A stretch of 64,000 nt of DNA from Astropecten irregularis (GCA_963971285.1 OZ020256.1:7380501-7444500), one strand, 5' to 3'; counted from the stretch's first letter, positions 1-15,200 are shown. Made by a program: numbers and translations. The notes: a model not told the origin generated them from the sequence alone.

Positions 1-224
1 CTGTGCCGTTGGGGTAAGCGGCACTACCATTGGCCCAACTGTTGACCTTAACCCGGTCCTTGTCCGGTGACAGTCGCCTCTCTGATTGGCTCTTGGGTTC
101 TGAATGACGGGTGTTGTTAGCGACCGAGGTGGCAGCATTGCTGGTCGTTGATGAGGGGGAGGAGGAACGTTTCGATCTGAAGGATAACTTCTCGCCAAGA
201 CTTGAAAGAACGCTGCTTGTTGAA
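1..224 (-). CDS. TMEM131: TMEM131 exon 27, partial (cytoplasmic tail)
   Basis: From residue 1193 to the window edge: STSSVLSSLGEKLSFRSKRS, then Ser/Thr/Asn-rich sequence with HSEPKSQSERRLSPDKDR and WANGSAAYPNGT. Low complexity is normal for the TMEM131 tail. Acceptor TTTGATAG fits the one-base phase needed. The exon is open to base 1 and must continue to the left. Confidence 0.85.
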
Positions 225-3200
225 CTATCAAACAAGAAACGGATGAAGTGGCATTGAATGTGTTGTACAAATGATAACATATATTAATCATTGAGATATT
301 CAGTCTTTGGGCTTCAGCTCAATTTTGTATGTCCTTTCTTAAGTAACAAGTGTCACAAAATAGAGGACTACTAGTCGTGTTTTCAGAAAGATGTATTCTG
401 TTTAGAACAAGAAAGCTTTTGTATGTTAATAAATTCACAACATGTCCTTCTACATGTAGCTTTAAGATGATGGAGAACAAGCTCAAGCCTAATCCTGAGC
501 CAGGGTTTTAAAGAAGGTTCCATGAAGGATATAACAAGGCCAATGATTAAACTCCACAGATGACAGGACAAACTGGATAGGACTAACTTAATATGACAAA
601 TGAGATTGGATAAATTGGATTGGACAAACTGGACCAGGCAAACTGGCTTAGAAAAACCCGACTGGACAAACTGGACTGGATAAATTGGATTGGATAAAAC
701 TGGACAGGGCAAAGAGGATTGGACAACCCTGACTGGACAGACTCATGTTACCAACAGATGGTCATCCTGATCAGTCCAGTATATAGTCTGTATCTCAACA
801 AGTCCCACGGCTTGAGGTGAGATTTACGGATTGAACTATTGAAACATACAGCCACTATGTACAGGGTCTGTAACCATACCAAACACTGTCAAGTACTCAC
901 CTTAGCTTTGCCCCTCCTCCCCCACTGGCCCCGCCCCCTCCACTGCCAATCTTGATTCCCGATGCTATGTTGCGCAGGTCAAAGCGCTTCAGCTTATTGA
1001 CTTCCCCGTTCTCCTGGCCTGTCATACTGCCTGTCCGGATGGCCATGGGCTCCGTCAGGCGTAGAGCCTCCAGGTAAGAGGCTGTTAGAATCCCTAGGAA
1101 CAAGATGCCCATCAGGATGACGGAGATGATGTACAGGAGGTGCTCCCACTGGGGACGAGGCAGGGCTGATGAACAGACTGATAACATGTGGGGCGGCAGG
1201 GTAGCAATCAACGTATACTCCAGTGCCTCCTGGTTGTAAGTTAGGACTTTCAGCTGGCGGGTGATGCGCGACATTGTAAAGTCGGGCGTAAAACTGCCGA
1301 TTCAATCAAATTAAAGGAGACTGTATTATTGAAATGATTCTTCAGACTAACAACAATGAACATTAACAATGCACTAATATTATTTCACAATAAACCCATG
1401 GCATAAAAGCACATCATACAATATAATAAATAATGTTGTACTAGTAACAGTCTTTTTTAGTATGTAACAGTTATTAAGTGCATCTCTTGAGGAAGATTTG
1501 AATGGTAAAAGTAATGGGAAAAGTTTGACACAATCATGATTTAACCTTAGTCAAAGGAGGGCTTAAAACAAGATGACTGATGAACATCTACATTGATCTT
1601 ATGGGTTTTGTTGTCGCTGCTTGTGTCCATAAGCAAGGCAATATGTTGCAATATCATAAATTTGGGCGATTCACAATAGTGCGGCTCCAAGAGTTTGCGA
1701 AGCATTGGCTAATCACAATGCACGGAATTTGTCAACCCAGTGTACATCGGAAAGGGTCGACCGATTCCACGCATTGTGATTGGCCAACGTGTTGCAAACT
1801 CTTTGAGGCGCACTATTGTGAATCGCCTGTATTGCACTTCAAGTATTCTTGTTCCACCATAACCAAAACTCAAATAAGTGAAATTCCTGTTTCAACTTAC
1901 AAGCATGTTTTCCTTCATACTTATTCATGAAAGAACTAAGTACATGACTTCTTGGAATCAAGGGATTTATAGGGAAAAGCACACAATATGAATGAGGCTT
2001 CACTCTTTTGTTCAGGTGTATTTAAAGTAGGATATTATTGTTTCACAATAATACATAAAAGATTTCTCATCTCAGTAAATAATACTTACGCTATATCCAA
2101 TCTTTTGGTTTCATTGGGTGCCAGCTCTAGAGGCCTACATTGCAGTACTTTGAACCCATAGCCATCACAGTCATACCCATTAATGTTAAAAGTTTTGATG
2201 TGAATGGGCAGTTGACCGGTGTTTTTCAGTGTGAAGGAGCGCTTCACGGTAAAGTTGGGGGGAACTCTGGCTTTTGGGGATGATCCTGTGAATGAAACGA
2301 AACAAGCATTTCATTTATTGTAAATGAACTAATATTAATATACTGTACATCATTTCTCCATCAATGTTTTGGTATGAATTGTTCCATTAATTATTGTCTC
2401 GGTAATGAGTCTGTTAATCCAATGATGTCATTTACGTGTATACATTTTGCATATGACCCACATTGACTGAGTAGGACGCCCTCGCTTGACTATAAAACAT
2501 ACATGTTTTATAGTTAAGCGAGGGCGTCCCATGTTTTACAGTCAAGTGAGGGCGTCCTACTCAGTCAATGTGGGTCGGTCATATGCAAAATGCCTTTCTT
2601 TTGTTTACAAACATTCGCTGCTGGTTGGCATGGGCTGTAAAATGTTGCAATCATTTCGTCTTCTCGACAGACGGCGTGACCATTTTTACCAACTTTCCAT
2701 AGCTGAACAAAATACATACCATCATTGCTTGTGTTGTTTCCATTTATACATTCAGCAATATCTTTCAATGTTTATGAAACGTTGTGTACAAATTGTGTTC
2801 AAATTGTGGATATTTTGTATGCCCGGCTTTGATGGCTCTCCAAAGTTTCCGCCATCTTGGTTGGCAAAAACTCGGGCTGTGATGTTGCAAAAGAAAGGTC
2901 TATAAAGATTATAAAGATAATTGTTGGTGTAAAACTGCAACTTACTATCACAATCTACAAGATGCGTAGGTTTGAGCTCAAACAGCAAGTTACTGCTGGC
3001 ACTGGGGATCTTGCTGTTGAATCTCAGCTCACCCCTTGCCCCTTGACCCCTGACCATAAACGCATCCAAGATAGTCAGATTATTCCTGTCAAAATAAGAG
3101 AAAAGATAGGGAATTAGATGATGCACCATGCCTGAGAGATGTATATCATCAATTCACAAAGAAACAAATATGCTCTAAATCTTGATTTTGATTCCAGGAC

Positions 3201-6200
3201 TGAAGTCTGGGATTGCTACTTCAAGGTATACAACATGTCCAATGGAGAAAAGAATAACTATGGGATATGAATGAGCCTACAGACCCCAGCTCAACTTGGT
3301 GGTCAAGCTGATTAGACAGCGGCACCATTTGGCAGGTGATTGGTTCGAATACTACCAGAACCAGCATATTTTTAGAACAGCCATTTTTGGATGACCCTTC
3401 AGAATTCTAAATTTTCCCTCACATTCAACTCACCTAATGAGCATGAGTGATATTCGCTCGCGGCCATCGCTGGGTTTAAAGCCGATGGACACGGTAACGT
3501 TGTGGTGCGGCTTGATTGCAACGGTCAGCGCTGTCCGATTTGGTCGCACGCCAAACATTTCCTCTATCACACCACAGGAATTATTTTTAAGGCACTTTCC
3601 CGATGAACCCTGTGGATAAAGAGAACAATGTGCATTTAGGTTTATAAGCCAGTTAGCTATTGGTCAACTGTTAGTCCTCCCTAGGTTGTGGGTTCAACCC
3701 AGGCAAAGGATTGCAGTGTTTGTGTCCTTGAGCAAGGCGCTTCGCACAATTACTTCCGTTCTGCGCTGTCTTTGTTTTGGGGTTTTTTTTTTATAAATAT
3801 TGCCCAACACAAGGCCCTAGAGGGCCATTCAAAGGTGAGGGCTAAAGGAAAGGAGAGAGAAAACCTGAGCAATTAGGAAGATCTGTTTGCAAGAAAACTA
3901 TTAACATTACGTTTGATTGGGAGAGATTATATCCTGTAGGAAAACAGGATGAGGGTAGGGAATTCCAGAGTGAGGCAGTGCGTGGGAAGAAAACACGAGG
4001 AATATCTTGAGGTATTTGATTTGGGGACAGTTGCATTTAAGGAACCTGACAAGCAACGGTCATAACAACTGTACATGCTATGATCTAAATATTAGGCACT
4101 CAAATGCAAGTTATTACTCTTCTTTTCACAACTACACAAATCTCAAACAGTGTTTCACATAGTAGTGATTGCACAAGTTTGTGTCATAAAAGTTTGCTTA
4201 AAAAGTCATAAGAAATACAACAGAAAAAAGCTCTTACCCTGTCTGTATTGTTAGCCAGAAAGAAGACCCCCGGGTCATCTGTTTCTATTAACTCAGGATC
4301 AAACCTGTAAAGGAAAAGAAAGCAATGTAAACCAAATACAAAAGACTGTTCAGAGAAAATGTTGGAAAATGTAGTAATATTGAGTAATACCCTACGATAA
4401 TTTCTAGGTAATTAAATATCAGATTCATCCCTACACATCTATGATAAAAAAAATATGACTGTTTAGAGAAAAATTGACACAAGTACAAATAACAAACAGA
4501 GAATTATACATGAATAAAGATAGGTTTAAGTGTGTTTAAATACAATAGCACAAAGCAAGCAAAGAACTGTAGAAAGGACTTACCTGTCTGACAAAAAGTC
4601 TAGTACTGATGTAGGGTCCTGATATAATGCTATGGGTAGAAGCTGAACTAAAACCAGGCTATCTGATGGATTCAATATCTGCACCTCCGATATCTGAGGG
4701 GGAAAATATTCATAAAGCACACAGGTGATTTCTACTACATTATGAGCCCAAACTTCAAGGTAAACTCTCTGAATCTGCCAAAAACCAACCGAACCTCCCT
4801 GAATATGTCAAAATCCAATACTTTAAAATTTGATCTTAGTTTGCACAATTTGTAAATTCACTATAATTTGGCCCTCAGTGTGATCTCTTCCTGCTAGGTT
4901 TTGCCTTTTTCTCTTCTTACCCTTACTGACCCGGAATATATTTTTAGAGGGAGCTTTACAAATGCTCATTATTATCACTGTCAAAGGAAATTAGATTCAA
5001 GGTACAGTACATGATTGGTAACATACCCAAACAGAAATGTTACGTATTCAAATTTACGTATAACGTTCAGGGTATGAAGATGGTGGTGGTAGAAACATAC
5101 CGTTAAAATATTTCCACCTGAAATGCTGTATTTATCCAGACATTAGTAAAACAAAGCCCGAAAACAGTTTTAATCTTCTGATCTTGGGGTGAGATCAAAA
5201 CCATTCTTTGTGTTTTATAAGATAAATTGAGTCAAATTTTCGCTATTTTCTTGGGACACAGATGTCTGATTGGCTCAAATTTTCACAGAACTGGATCAGG
5301 CAAAGTGTGAGTGTGTGGCCTTCACCAATCATGTATTATACCTTTAATGGAAAAATTTGATGACAGTGCAGTGATGTAATTTCTAAAGTAATGTTTAGCA
5401 TATACAGTACTTGGATGCAGAGAAACTACAAACACGACAGGGGAAACGTTCATAGCATTGACAATGAAACGATTACTAAGACATTGAAGAGAGGAAACTT
5501 ACACTGGAGTTTTCTATGTAGGTAAGAGGGAACTCTAGTTTATCCTGGCGTATGAGACGAGGCCATTCTAAAACTGCTGTCACTGGTATCTCCTTGTCCT
5601 TCACTAAATTGCTGGTCAGTTTCAGTGTAGCATTAAAACTGAAAGGGAAAAAATGAAAACGATGTGGAAATTACGTAATCACGTTGAAGAAAATCAAGTT
5701 GTTTAATACCCCTTTCTTCTTTCTGTGGTTTCTTAGACTGATTGAGAGCTTTCCTTATTGCCCTGGTCCCTCTGCCATACTTTGTTTGGCTCCTCTTATC
5801 CATTTATGTATATCTCTGTCCTTCTGTCATTTAGCCTTTGAGAAAGATCCTGCTAGGGTCGAAATCTCAGGCCCTTCTCTGACTCTGAGCATTTCAAAGA
5901 AAGTCTAGCAGCTACTAAATGAACAAACTCCAAAAGCACATTAAGGTCACCACTCCGTTGCACTATAAATTCAAGATGCTCCTGAAAGCTCGCCTCAACC
6001 AGAAAGTCTACTATGTTTCATTTACATGTAATTTGCACCTCAAAAAAAAACTTGTTCTGATTTTTTTGTCTGGTACAGTATAAACATTTTGCCCTGTATA
6101 AATCTTGCCCAAATCTGCTGACACGACCCACTTCACTAAGAATTATAAGCCTGAAAAGGATGAAAACAGGAAATACATCTCATTCAACCTCAGACAAAAA

Positions 6201-9200
6201 CAAAGTTGGCGGGTGGGGGGGGGAGACAGGGAAATCACGTCAAAGAGGAAAATGCTGTACATTTCAACGAACAAAAGACCCCACCCTATCCCCAAAGGGA
6301 AAAAAAGGTTAGTCCAATGAAAGCACTTGCTGTAGTGCCATGACTGTCAGGGATCTGTGGCAATGTTATGAATGGTGCTGGGATTTATTACTTACACTGT
6401 TTTGCCTGTCTGTTCTAGACTCTGCCATCTGTTGCGCAGGTGGTTGTAGAATAACCTGTCTACATCCTGTGTCTCATCAGGCAAGGCCAAAGATGACAGC
6501 CAAACTTCACCATCTATAGGCAGTAGCGGGAAGGGAAACAAATTAAAGTTGACTCCAATGGGAGTGTTTGTTGTAGGCATTGGAAAAAAATTAGCCTGTA
6601 TGTATAAAGTTGTGCTCTGTTCATCTTGAGAAAATTCAAGAAATGTGATGTTAAGTAGCCACCAAAAAAGATTTCCCTCAAGATGATCACAGCACACTGC
6701 TCAAAACATCGATGAAACCTCCGGTTCTTCTCAGTACCACACACACTTAAAAAAGTACATAGTAATACTGCAATCCTTATCCCATCTAGCAAATTGTTAG
6801 TGTCGCAGCACTGTATGCTAGGACCAGTTTCTGGTAATGGGCCAGGGGTCAATTTCACCAATCTCATCGTAACTTGCAATCAATCGTAGCACTTATGATG
6901 TATATTAGCTGCCCTACATGGCAAAGGCCCCCGACGATGGGTTATCCTTCGTAACTCAAATTACTATCGATCGTAGGGCTTTATGACATCGACCCCAGGC
7001 TTGTTCAGCACATTAAGTTAACTCAGCATGAAAGGCTTCCATGGTGAAACACAGAATTACCAACTAAATAATGCTCAATGGGTGGACACAGCTTGAGATG
7101 GGGTTACATACTGTGGTTTGCTTCAATTTCTGTACATGTTCTCTGAGGTTATCTAGTGTAACGCTCTATGGCTGCACAATCATATTTATTCCTTCTAGGT
7201 CATTTCAAGGTACAGTACAGGATTGATAGCATACCGAAACACAAATGTTCACAGACTTACGTATAACATTCAGGATATGAAGATGGTGCTGGTAGAAATA
7301 TACCGCTAAAATATTTCTGCCTGAAATGGTGTATTTATCCAGAAATTATTCAAACAATGACCAAAACAGTTTTGATTTCGGGGTAAGATCAAAACTCCTG
7401 TGAATAGATTTGAAAATACTGAGCGTTTTTCACTGTTTTCTACAGTTTCCAAATGATGATAAGAGTAGGATATTTGACAGGTTTGTTATTATTCCATGAA
7501 AATCAAATTATGAAGTCTGTAGCTATTCTGTGACCTTTACCAATCCTGTATTATGCCTTTAAGAGGATAGCAGATAGAGACAAAAGCCAGGAACCAGGAT
7601 GAGGGACCTTACCTAAGGATTGAGTGGACAGCCCAACATAGCACAAGTCCTCCTCCTCACAGGCAGCCTTGGGATCAAAAACAATTCTCCCAACCTAGCA
7701 ATACACAAAACAAGAATAATCAACAGTTAGAAGATATCCACAGTAACTATTCCACTGAAGCATGCTCTGCACGGTGATCCTGCCATTTGGTTGTGACAAA
7801 ATAAAAGAAACCCTTCTGAAAAAGCAAAAAGGTCTTCAATGTTGAAATGTAGCAGTTCACTCTTTATCTTAGCACTTTGAAGATTCACTTAAGTTTCCTG
7901 AACCAAACAGATTGTGTAGAAATGAATAGCATCCTGAACCAAACAGATTGTGTAGAAATGAATAGCATACAGCTTCTTCACACAGTTTCAAAAAGGCTTT
8001 GAAAACTTTTTCTTTCGCTGAAGAAGAGGGCATTGAAAAGTGAACAAAGTAAAATTGAGTGGAGCTGGATTCAAACCAGCAACCCCCGAAATAACCTATC
8101 GGTGGTCTACCAACTGAGCTATCAAACTCTATGTTGGTGGTGGCCCAAATAGCCATTTAGTTTTGTTCGTTTGGCAGTCATAAGCCATGAAAGCACTCAA
8201 ATATCACTACATTCAAAGGATCATTAAGATATGTGCAGCATTAGCAACGCTGCAACCTGAGAAATAGTACATGGGGGATCACTCAAAGAAGATGAGTTTT
8301 TTTTTCCCTTTTTCAATGACTGAAATTGAATGCAGTCCGTTTTCCTTGTGGTTATTTGATGAAAAAGAGGGCAACTGAAAATCCAAATATGTCATGCCTG
8401 ACTATTACCATTACTACCCATTCTTCTGTGTAGATAAAACTTTGCTTTGTGGCATTGGTGACAATGTCATCCTAAGACATTTTAGGCAAAAAGGCTGCTG
8501 CATCATCAAGAGTCTATCAGCCTAACATTCATGATGGAGCTAGACAAGGACCACTTACTTTCATTTTTTTGTGAGGATCAATTTCAATGGCCGGGGTCTT
8601 CTTGGGCAGTCGATGGTAAAAGCGTTTATCCGGAGGATCGGGTACAATGCTTTCTAACTTCATGCGGTGGCTGAAATTGTTCACCAGCGTCAAGCTGACT
8701 GACTGCGTAGATCCCTGAAATAGGAGAAATCAACCCAACAAACTTGACATCAGAATTCACAAGGACAAAATTCCACTTTGTTTTTTGCAGACTTTTGTCT
8801 GAAATGGCTTTTGAAACTGAAGGTGGAATCCAAAAGGTCAAATAAAAAAGCAAAGAAATCCATGAATATGCAACAACAAAAAACAACTGAGAAAGCCATG
8901 AAGACATGTCACTCTCTTGAAAGTCAATCAAATGATAAATGAATATGCTACTGATTTTTTTGCTATTAAAAAAGAAAGTAATGATAATTGACAGGTAAGC
9001 GAACATACCGGAAAGGCAGGCCTAGGGATAATGTGTTCCGGCTTGAAGCCCAGACATCCTTCCACGGTGCGCAGCCTGGCCGTGATGGACAGGCGCTCTT
9101 GAGGCGTTTCGATCACCACTTCACCCAGAAACTGACCCTCGGTGAGCGGGGCCTTCACGTCCAGCCGCAGGACTGAAAAATGGTGCTCATTGATCACCAA

Positions 9201-12200
9201 CTGTGGCCAAACAGGGAACAAAATGATCAGACTCCTTGCTTAGAAACTAATGAGTTGAACGACCAATTAGAAAACTTGTATGAAACTTGGTTTATATTCA
9301 AACTGTTGCAAATTCTCATACATGCCCTCACCCAAATCACTCAACATTTCTAAAAATGCCAAGAAAGTAATTTTTACTCAAAACTAAAATATTGCAGATG
9401 GAGCAGCTTCCGTGCAAGGCTAGACAAAATAAAATCTTTCAGACAAGTAAGGATTCAGATGATTATTTGTGACATATGTTTTCATGGGAGATTACCAATA
9501 GTGTATACATATCTCCTTCAGTAATACCTTCTGTATGGCCAAGATGATACAAGTTAATCAAGATTTAACTCTAAACAAGCAAATGGTACTCACAGATTTT
9601 CTTTTAATGCTGAAAACATCATGCTGCTTAGTAAGATGCTTGTCATCCCCTGGTTCAACACCAAGTACCACTGCCTCACAATCATCCAGATTGCAGCTGA
9701 AAGTTTGTATGGGTACCTGAGAGATGAGAGTCAACACCAATATCCAAATCAAAGTCAGAGTCAGAGATAAAAACATCCAAGAACCAGCAGAAGAAGGACT
9801 CTATCTTATCTAGGAGAGCCACTTGAGATAGGTGTTTATGCACTTTCAGCAGCGCCCATCTTGGATTCTGCCAAGAATCTTCGCTCTTAACAATTCATCA
9901 CCTTCTGACGGAATATTTATTGAGTAAATGAGGTCGCAGGTTCGAATCCTGCTCCAGTCAATTTTCTATGTCCACCTTTCAATAAATGATACTTTGTTGA
10001 TGAACAGAATGAGAGAAGAAGACAAAAAACAGACGAGAGAAAGAATAAAGAAATGAGTATCCAATGCATAATTGTGAATTATGAAGAATTTTCTGAACGA
10101 TTGCGAAACCACTCATTCTTAAAATATAATTCAAGTGCTACACTTACGTCTATAGGGTTGGCATTCACTAATGTGACGAGCATACTCCGATGGTCTCCAA
10201 CGCTCATAACACCAAAGTCAAATTCATTCTGATTGTCGCTATGAATAAAGTACTGCACAGGAGACAATAATAAGAGGCAGGGGAGGAAATATATCAATAC
10301 TATGGCATAAAGATGGTATCTCCTGCATTCTAATATAGTGACATTCAATACTTCTATTGAGATCGGTGAAATTTGATATTAGAATTGATTGAGGAAAGTG
10401 ATACGCCGTGGAGACTGCTGGAGTGAATGGCAAAATGTCCTAAGCCCTCTTCAAGCAATTTGGCAAAGAAACAGATATCTGATGGCATCATTCTCACCAG
10501 AGTGAATGCCCAAGTGGAAACTCAGTATATTTGCCCTTTTGGACGTCATGAATTTGTGCACAGGCACTCGCACCTGTGAATAAAACATGGGGGGCTTATT
10601 GATTTTCTGCTTAAAATGGAAAACCCATGGTTCTGACAAAATGTCTTTTTCTGGAACACTTTTTCCTTCAGGAAGCAGAATCCAGCTATGTGGAAAAAAT
10701 CTGAAATGGTACAACTGAAACCTTACTACGCAAGTAAATGCCAAAAAACAAGCTTGTTTTTTATGATTTAACCCACTTTCAAAGCTGTGTCACAGTGTCT
10801 TCACAGTGTTCGTGCAAATTAAACTGTCCAAATTCACGAGCAAAAATGGGATGTCAGCAAACTATTGAGATAATTCCATGTCTTTTATGGAAGACTTCCA
10901 CGTTATCTTTACTTGGGGATAAAATATTATGTTTCTTTTAGTCATCAAGTCAAGCTTTTTAGCATTTTTGTCACTTCAGGTGGCTGAGAAAGCGAATACA
11001 AAAAGCATCATCTTGGCAATGAGATTAAAATGAATTCCCTCGCACGTCTGCTACTTTTAAACCAAAAAAAGGATTACAAATTATTTTAAACCTGATTGAA
11101 GCAATAATCTAGATGATTTATTACCACAGAAGATCAAAAACACTACATGCAAGAGATGACTGACCTGTAGTTGGCCTGTGTAGACATGAATGCTCATTGA
11201 GAAGACCGATGCATTGCTGCCCATTCTTAGAGATGTTAGCAGAGCCGTGGTGGTTGCATTCGGTGTAAAGACAATGGACATGGAGGAGTCTGTCTCCTGG
11301 GGCTTGATGACCAGGGTTTTATCAAACCCTGATACCTATTATCATGGCAGAAGGATTGGAGTCAGTTTGAATCTTTCCATTCATGTTTAAATTAACATCT
11401 ATGACCCATTTTGGTCCAGAACCCTTCCCAATCCCAAAATCACAGAATTGGTATGGAGCATGCCACTGCAACGTGCAGTGTGACTTAAGCAAGGAACATG
11501 TGTTCACTGCCCAAGTGTGCTGTGGCAGAGGATTACTACTACTAGATGTGTCTATTTTGAGGACATGCTATACCTGGCAAAAAATACACATTGTCCTGTT
11601 TGGCAAGATTCCATGAAATTTTCGAATTTTTTTATTTCTAATCAAAAGTACTTCCATGAACAAGAAATCAATCAATCAATCAATCAATCAATAACAAGGG
11701 AAACTGACTGAATTTTAAAATTGACGGGTGCAGGATTCGAACCAGCGACCTCCAGAATACCGTACCAGCTCTCTTAACAACTGAGCCACCCAGCCCATGT
11801 TGGTGGTGACCCTAATAGTCAATTATATTTGTTCGTACAGTACAATATTCCGGAGGTCGCTGGTTCGAATCCCGTTCCGGTCAATTTTTTTTTGTTCACT
11901 TTTCAATAAATAAATCATTAAATTCCATTAGAATTAAGCAAACTGAACTTGCTTGACAAATTGTTACCTTAAAAATATTTTTCACGTCCTCTGGAAAGCT
12001 GACTTGATGAATGACGAGGGTAAAGTTGAAATAGTTTGTAAGCACTACAGGTTTAACAACGGGCTCGCCTGACTCGACTAGACTAGGCGTCAAGTAGAAT
12101 AACTTGCTCTGTTGGTCACAACTCAAGGTGCTGCAATCAAACAAGGAGAAAATGACCAAATGTTAATAATACTATTTCACTGAATTCGAAGTTTGGGCGA

Positions 12201-15200
12201 CAGTTTTTACAAAAAAAAAGTATGTTAGTGCGACAGACAACATTATGGCGACTATTTGATGTCGCCCTAATTTCTTTTCAAAAGCTAGAAAGAATTTTAC
12301 TGTCGGAAATGTTTTTTAGGAATCCTGTAGTCTAAATCCTTTGTCTATGAAGTTTGTCCCAAGTCAATGGGATAGTCGCCCTTTTGAAGAATTCAGAGGT
12401 ATTATTGTTTATTTATGTTAATGCAACCAAGGATTCCACAAAAGCCCCCTAGGCACTGCAGCTTGAAAGCCTGATAAACCTTTTATTGAAAGATAATGAG
12501 AAGAAGATACAGTTTTAGAGGTGGCAGGAAAACCCCAGAGTAATATTCTGGGTAAAACCCACGGTATCTGGTAGGGACTAAGGATTGAAGAACCAATCCG
12601 TAAACCATCTTGGTTAGACAAAAAGTTACACTGCAAAGAAACAGTCTATGGCACGTTTCTTGGCATGGCCTTGTAAAGTGGCCTTCAGCTTTGGAATGTT
12701 TTAGAACCAGAGTGTCTTCTTCACCCATTGTGATGCATGTACATGTACTGTATCAGTGCTGGCCTTCTATATTATAACCATACAATCACTTGCCTTGAAA
12801 CGACTGACAAAGGGTGACAACACAGCAATGTCCTTTGTAGTCTGGGAAATTTGTACATGCTCGCTTTTAGTGAAATAACTTAAATGTGTGTGCCAGATAC
12901 TGACTAAGGTAGCCAACAGTATCATCAAATAAGCATACAAGGAGGCACATGTGGCCTAACATACCCATTTTCCAATGACATAACCTTGAACAGACAGGTG
13001 CAAACAACCAGATAATATTACAGTTGAAATCCTCCACAACAGATCTCTAAAATGGTATCATACTCTTGGGGCCTAGTAGTTTCAGCCCGTCTGTTGTAAC
13101 CTTACATATTGGAAATGCTCTATGAAAATGAGTCACATGTCATAAAAGAGGCATGCAATTTGTACAGCAACATCCTGTGAAGTATCTCCATGATGACTGC
13201 CCATAAATTGTGGATGCAAGTGGTGCAACAAATGCCTCATTTTGATAGAGCGGGGTCATGTCACTGGGACAGGAATGGCTTGATGTGTCTAGAGCTTGAC
13301 ACTGACTCACCCTTGTAAAACGTGTGCCTGGTAAGGAATCTGCAGCTTGACGTTCTTATCCTTGGTCTTGACGATGAGCTTGCCTGCCCACAGACGGGAG
13401 GTGTTGGCCTTCAGTGGATGGAACGTAACAAGGGCAACCTCTGTGTGGATGTCCGACAGCTTCAAAACTTGGGGCTTAAAGTCTATTGTTAATGCATTGT
13501 TAGCCCTCATCGGCGTTATACTCTGAAAGAAAAATGAACCATGGGAACAAAGTACAGAGAACGTTAACATGATGCATCACTAACGAGAGCAAGGAATTTC
13601 AGATGAGAGATTAAAAATAAGTCTTTGATTATCTTTCATTTACAGTTCTCCAACATCACTCAGATATTGGAAGGTTACGTCGAGATGGCCCATGTTCTGT
13701 ATTTGGTTCATCTGTTTGGTTGCTTGTTTATTTTGAAAGATTTTGACATTTTTGCTCATTTGAAATTTATTTTTTCATTCAAATTTTACAGAAAATGTAT
13801 GATTCTTCCATGAAACAGTTTCCACTTCAGAAGCAAGTTTTCCTTGTTTAATAACTTCAAGTACACCCTTGCATAAACTTACAACCATCAAGAGGGGATG
13901 AGAAGGTTAACTCATTAACTTGAATCAAAGATCCTCGTACCAAACATTTATACCTAATACAAGGATTGATTTACATAGAAGGAACAGTATGACAATGACA
14001 GTACTGTCTGCTCTTTTTAGTCACTGACAGGACTTACCACAATATGAATGCTTTTAGGACTAGTGTTGAGCAGATATAAAGGGAGCGACTTGGGTGCATC
14101 TAAAGATCTCAGCGTTCCAAAGTCTAACATCTCTAAAGATGAATAAAGTCCAGGAGCTGAAAAAATAGGAATAAGAAGAGTCACATTCTGTTGAAAGTAG
14201 ATCGCCTAAAACGAATGACAATAATCACGAGTGAAAGTCACCTTAACCCCATGAAGAGGCGGGGTCTTTGCTAAGGAAAAGGAGGCAGTTGCTTTGGGCA
14301 TGAAGAACATGTAACTACAACTCACCTGAAGAGACTTCTACTTCTACTGGTAACATGAGCAATTCATTTTCCTCCTCATCCAGCCGTTTACTGTGGTTGG
14401 TCTTGATACGAATGAAGGCAGTGTGATTGCTCTCCACTCTCCCTGTAAAGCTTGCCCTCATGACCGACCTTGTTGTATAAGGTGGAATCTCCTGTACAAA
14501 TAACATATATCCACATAAAAGGGTAACTGATGGAATTGAAAAGTTAACAAAGAAAAATTTACTGGAGCAAGATTCGAACCGGCGACCTCCTGAATACCAT
14601 ACAGGAATATCTAGATAGAAACAAACAAAGTGCGCAAACTGGTCATTCAAACAGGTTGGGGAAAGATTTGTACCAGTAGCACACATGTGCGTATGTGGAT
14701 CGGTTTGTGGTAACACCATGTAATACTAGTTTGTACTTTTGCAATTCTTACTTCAACACACTTCTTGTTACATGAACATTACGTAGCTAAATGAACTACC
14801 TGTTATACTTCATTTCAATTCCCAATTAACCATCCTATACCTTCATATTATAGTTCAGAGTATTTTGAATTCCTTTAAAGGTAGTATCATACTTTGGGTT
14901 TTGTCAAAGAAGTACAGATTCATGGGCAAAATTATCAAGGAAGATACAGTCACAGTCATCTGTGAAATTTTCAGTCCCATACCGGTGCCCACTTTTTTAG
15001 AAAATCGCGAAAAATGGCCACAGTATTTCTTAAGCCTTTTCTCTTTTATTTTTGATCTTTTAAAAGATCAAAAAGATTTTCGGTCGTTGTTTTACTAATT
15101 TCTGGATAAATACACCATTTCAGGCGGAAACATTTTAACAGTATGTTTCTACCACCACCATCTTCATAACCTGTAAGTTATACATAAATCTGTGAACATT

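Noticed and set aside
2752-2930. Captured first exon (ATGGCGGAAACTTTGG on the minus strand)
   Set aside because: The frame meets a stop quickly, there are no flanking element ends and no donor site in a sensible place.
3437-3619. Plus-strand frame over exon 23
   Set aside because: Antisense shadow of the TMEM131 exon.
10451-10744. Exon-like minus-strand segment (VRVPVHKFMTSKRANILSFH) with an AG before and GGTGAG after
   Set aside because: Its phase-1 end is incompatible with exon 14, and exons 13 and 14 join directly as in the vertebrate protein. It is better seen as intronic or repeat sequence.
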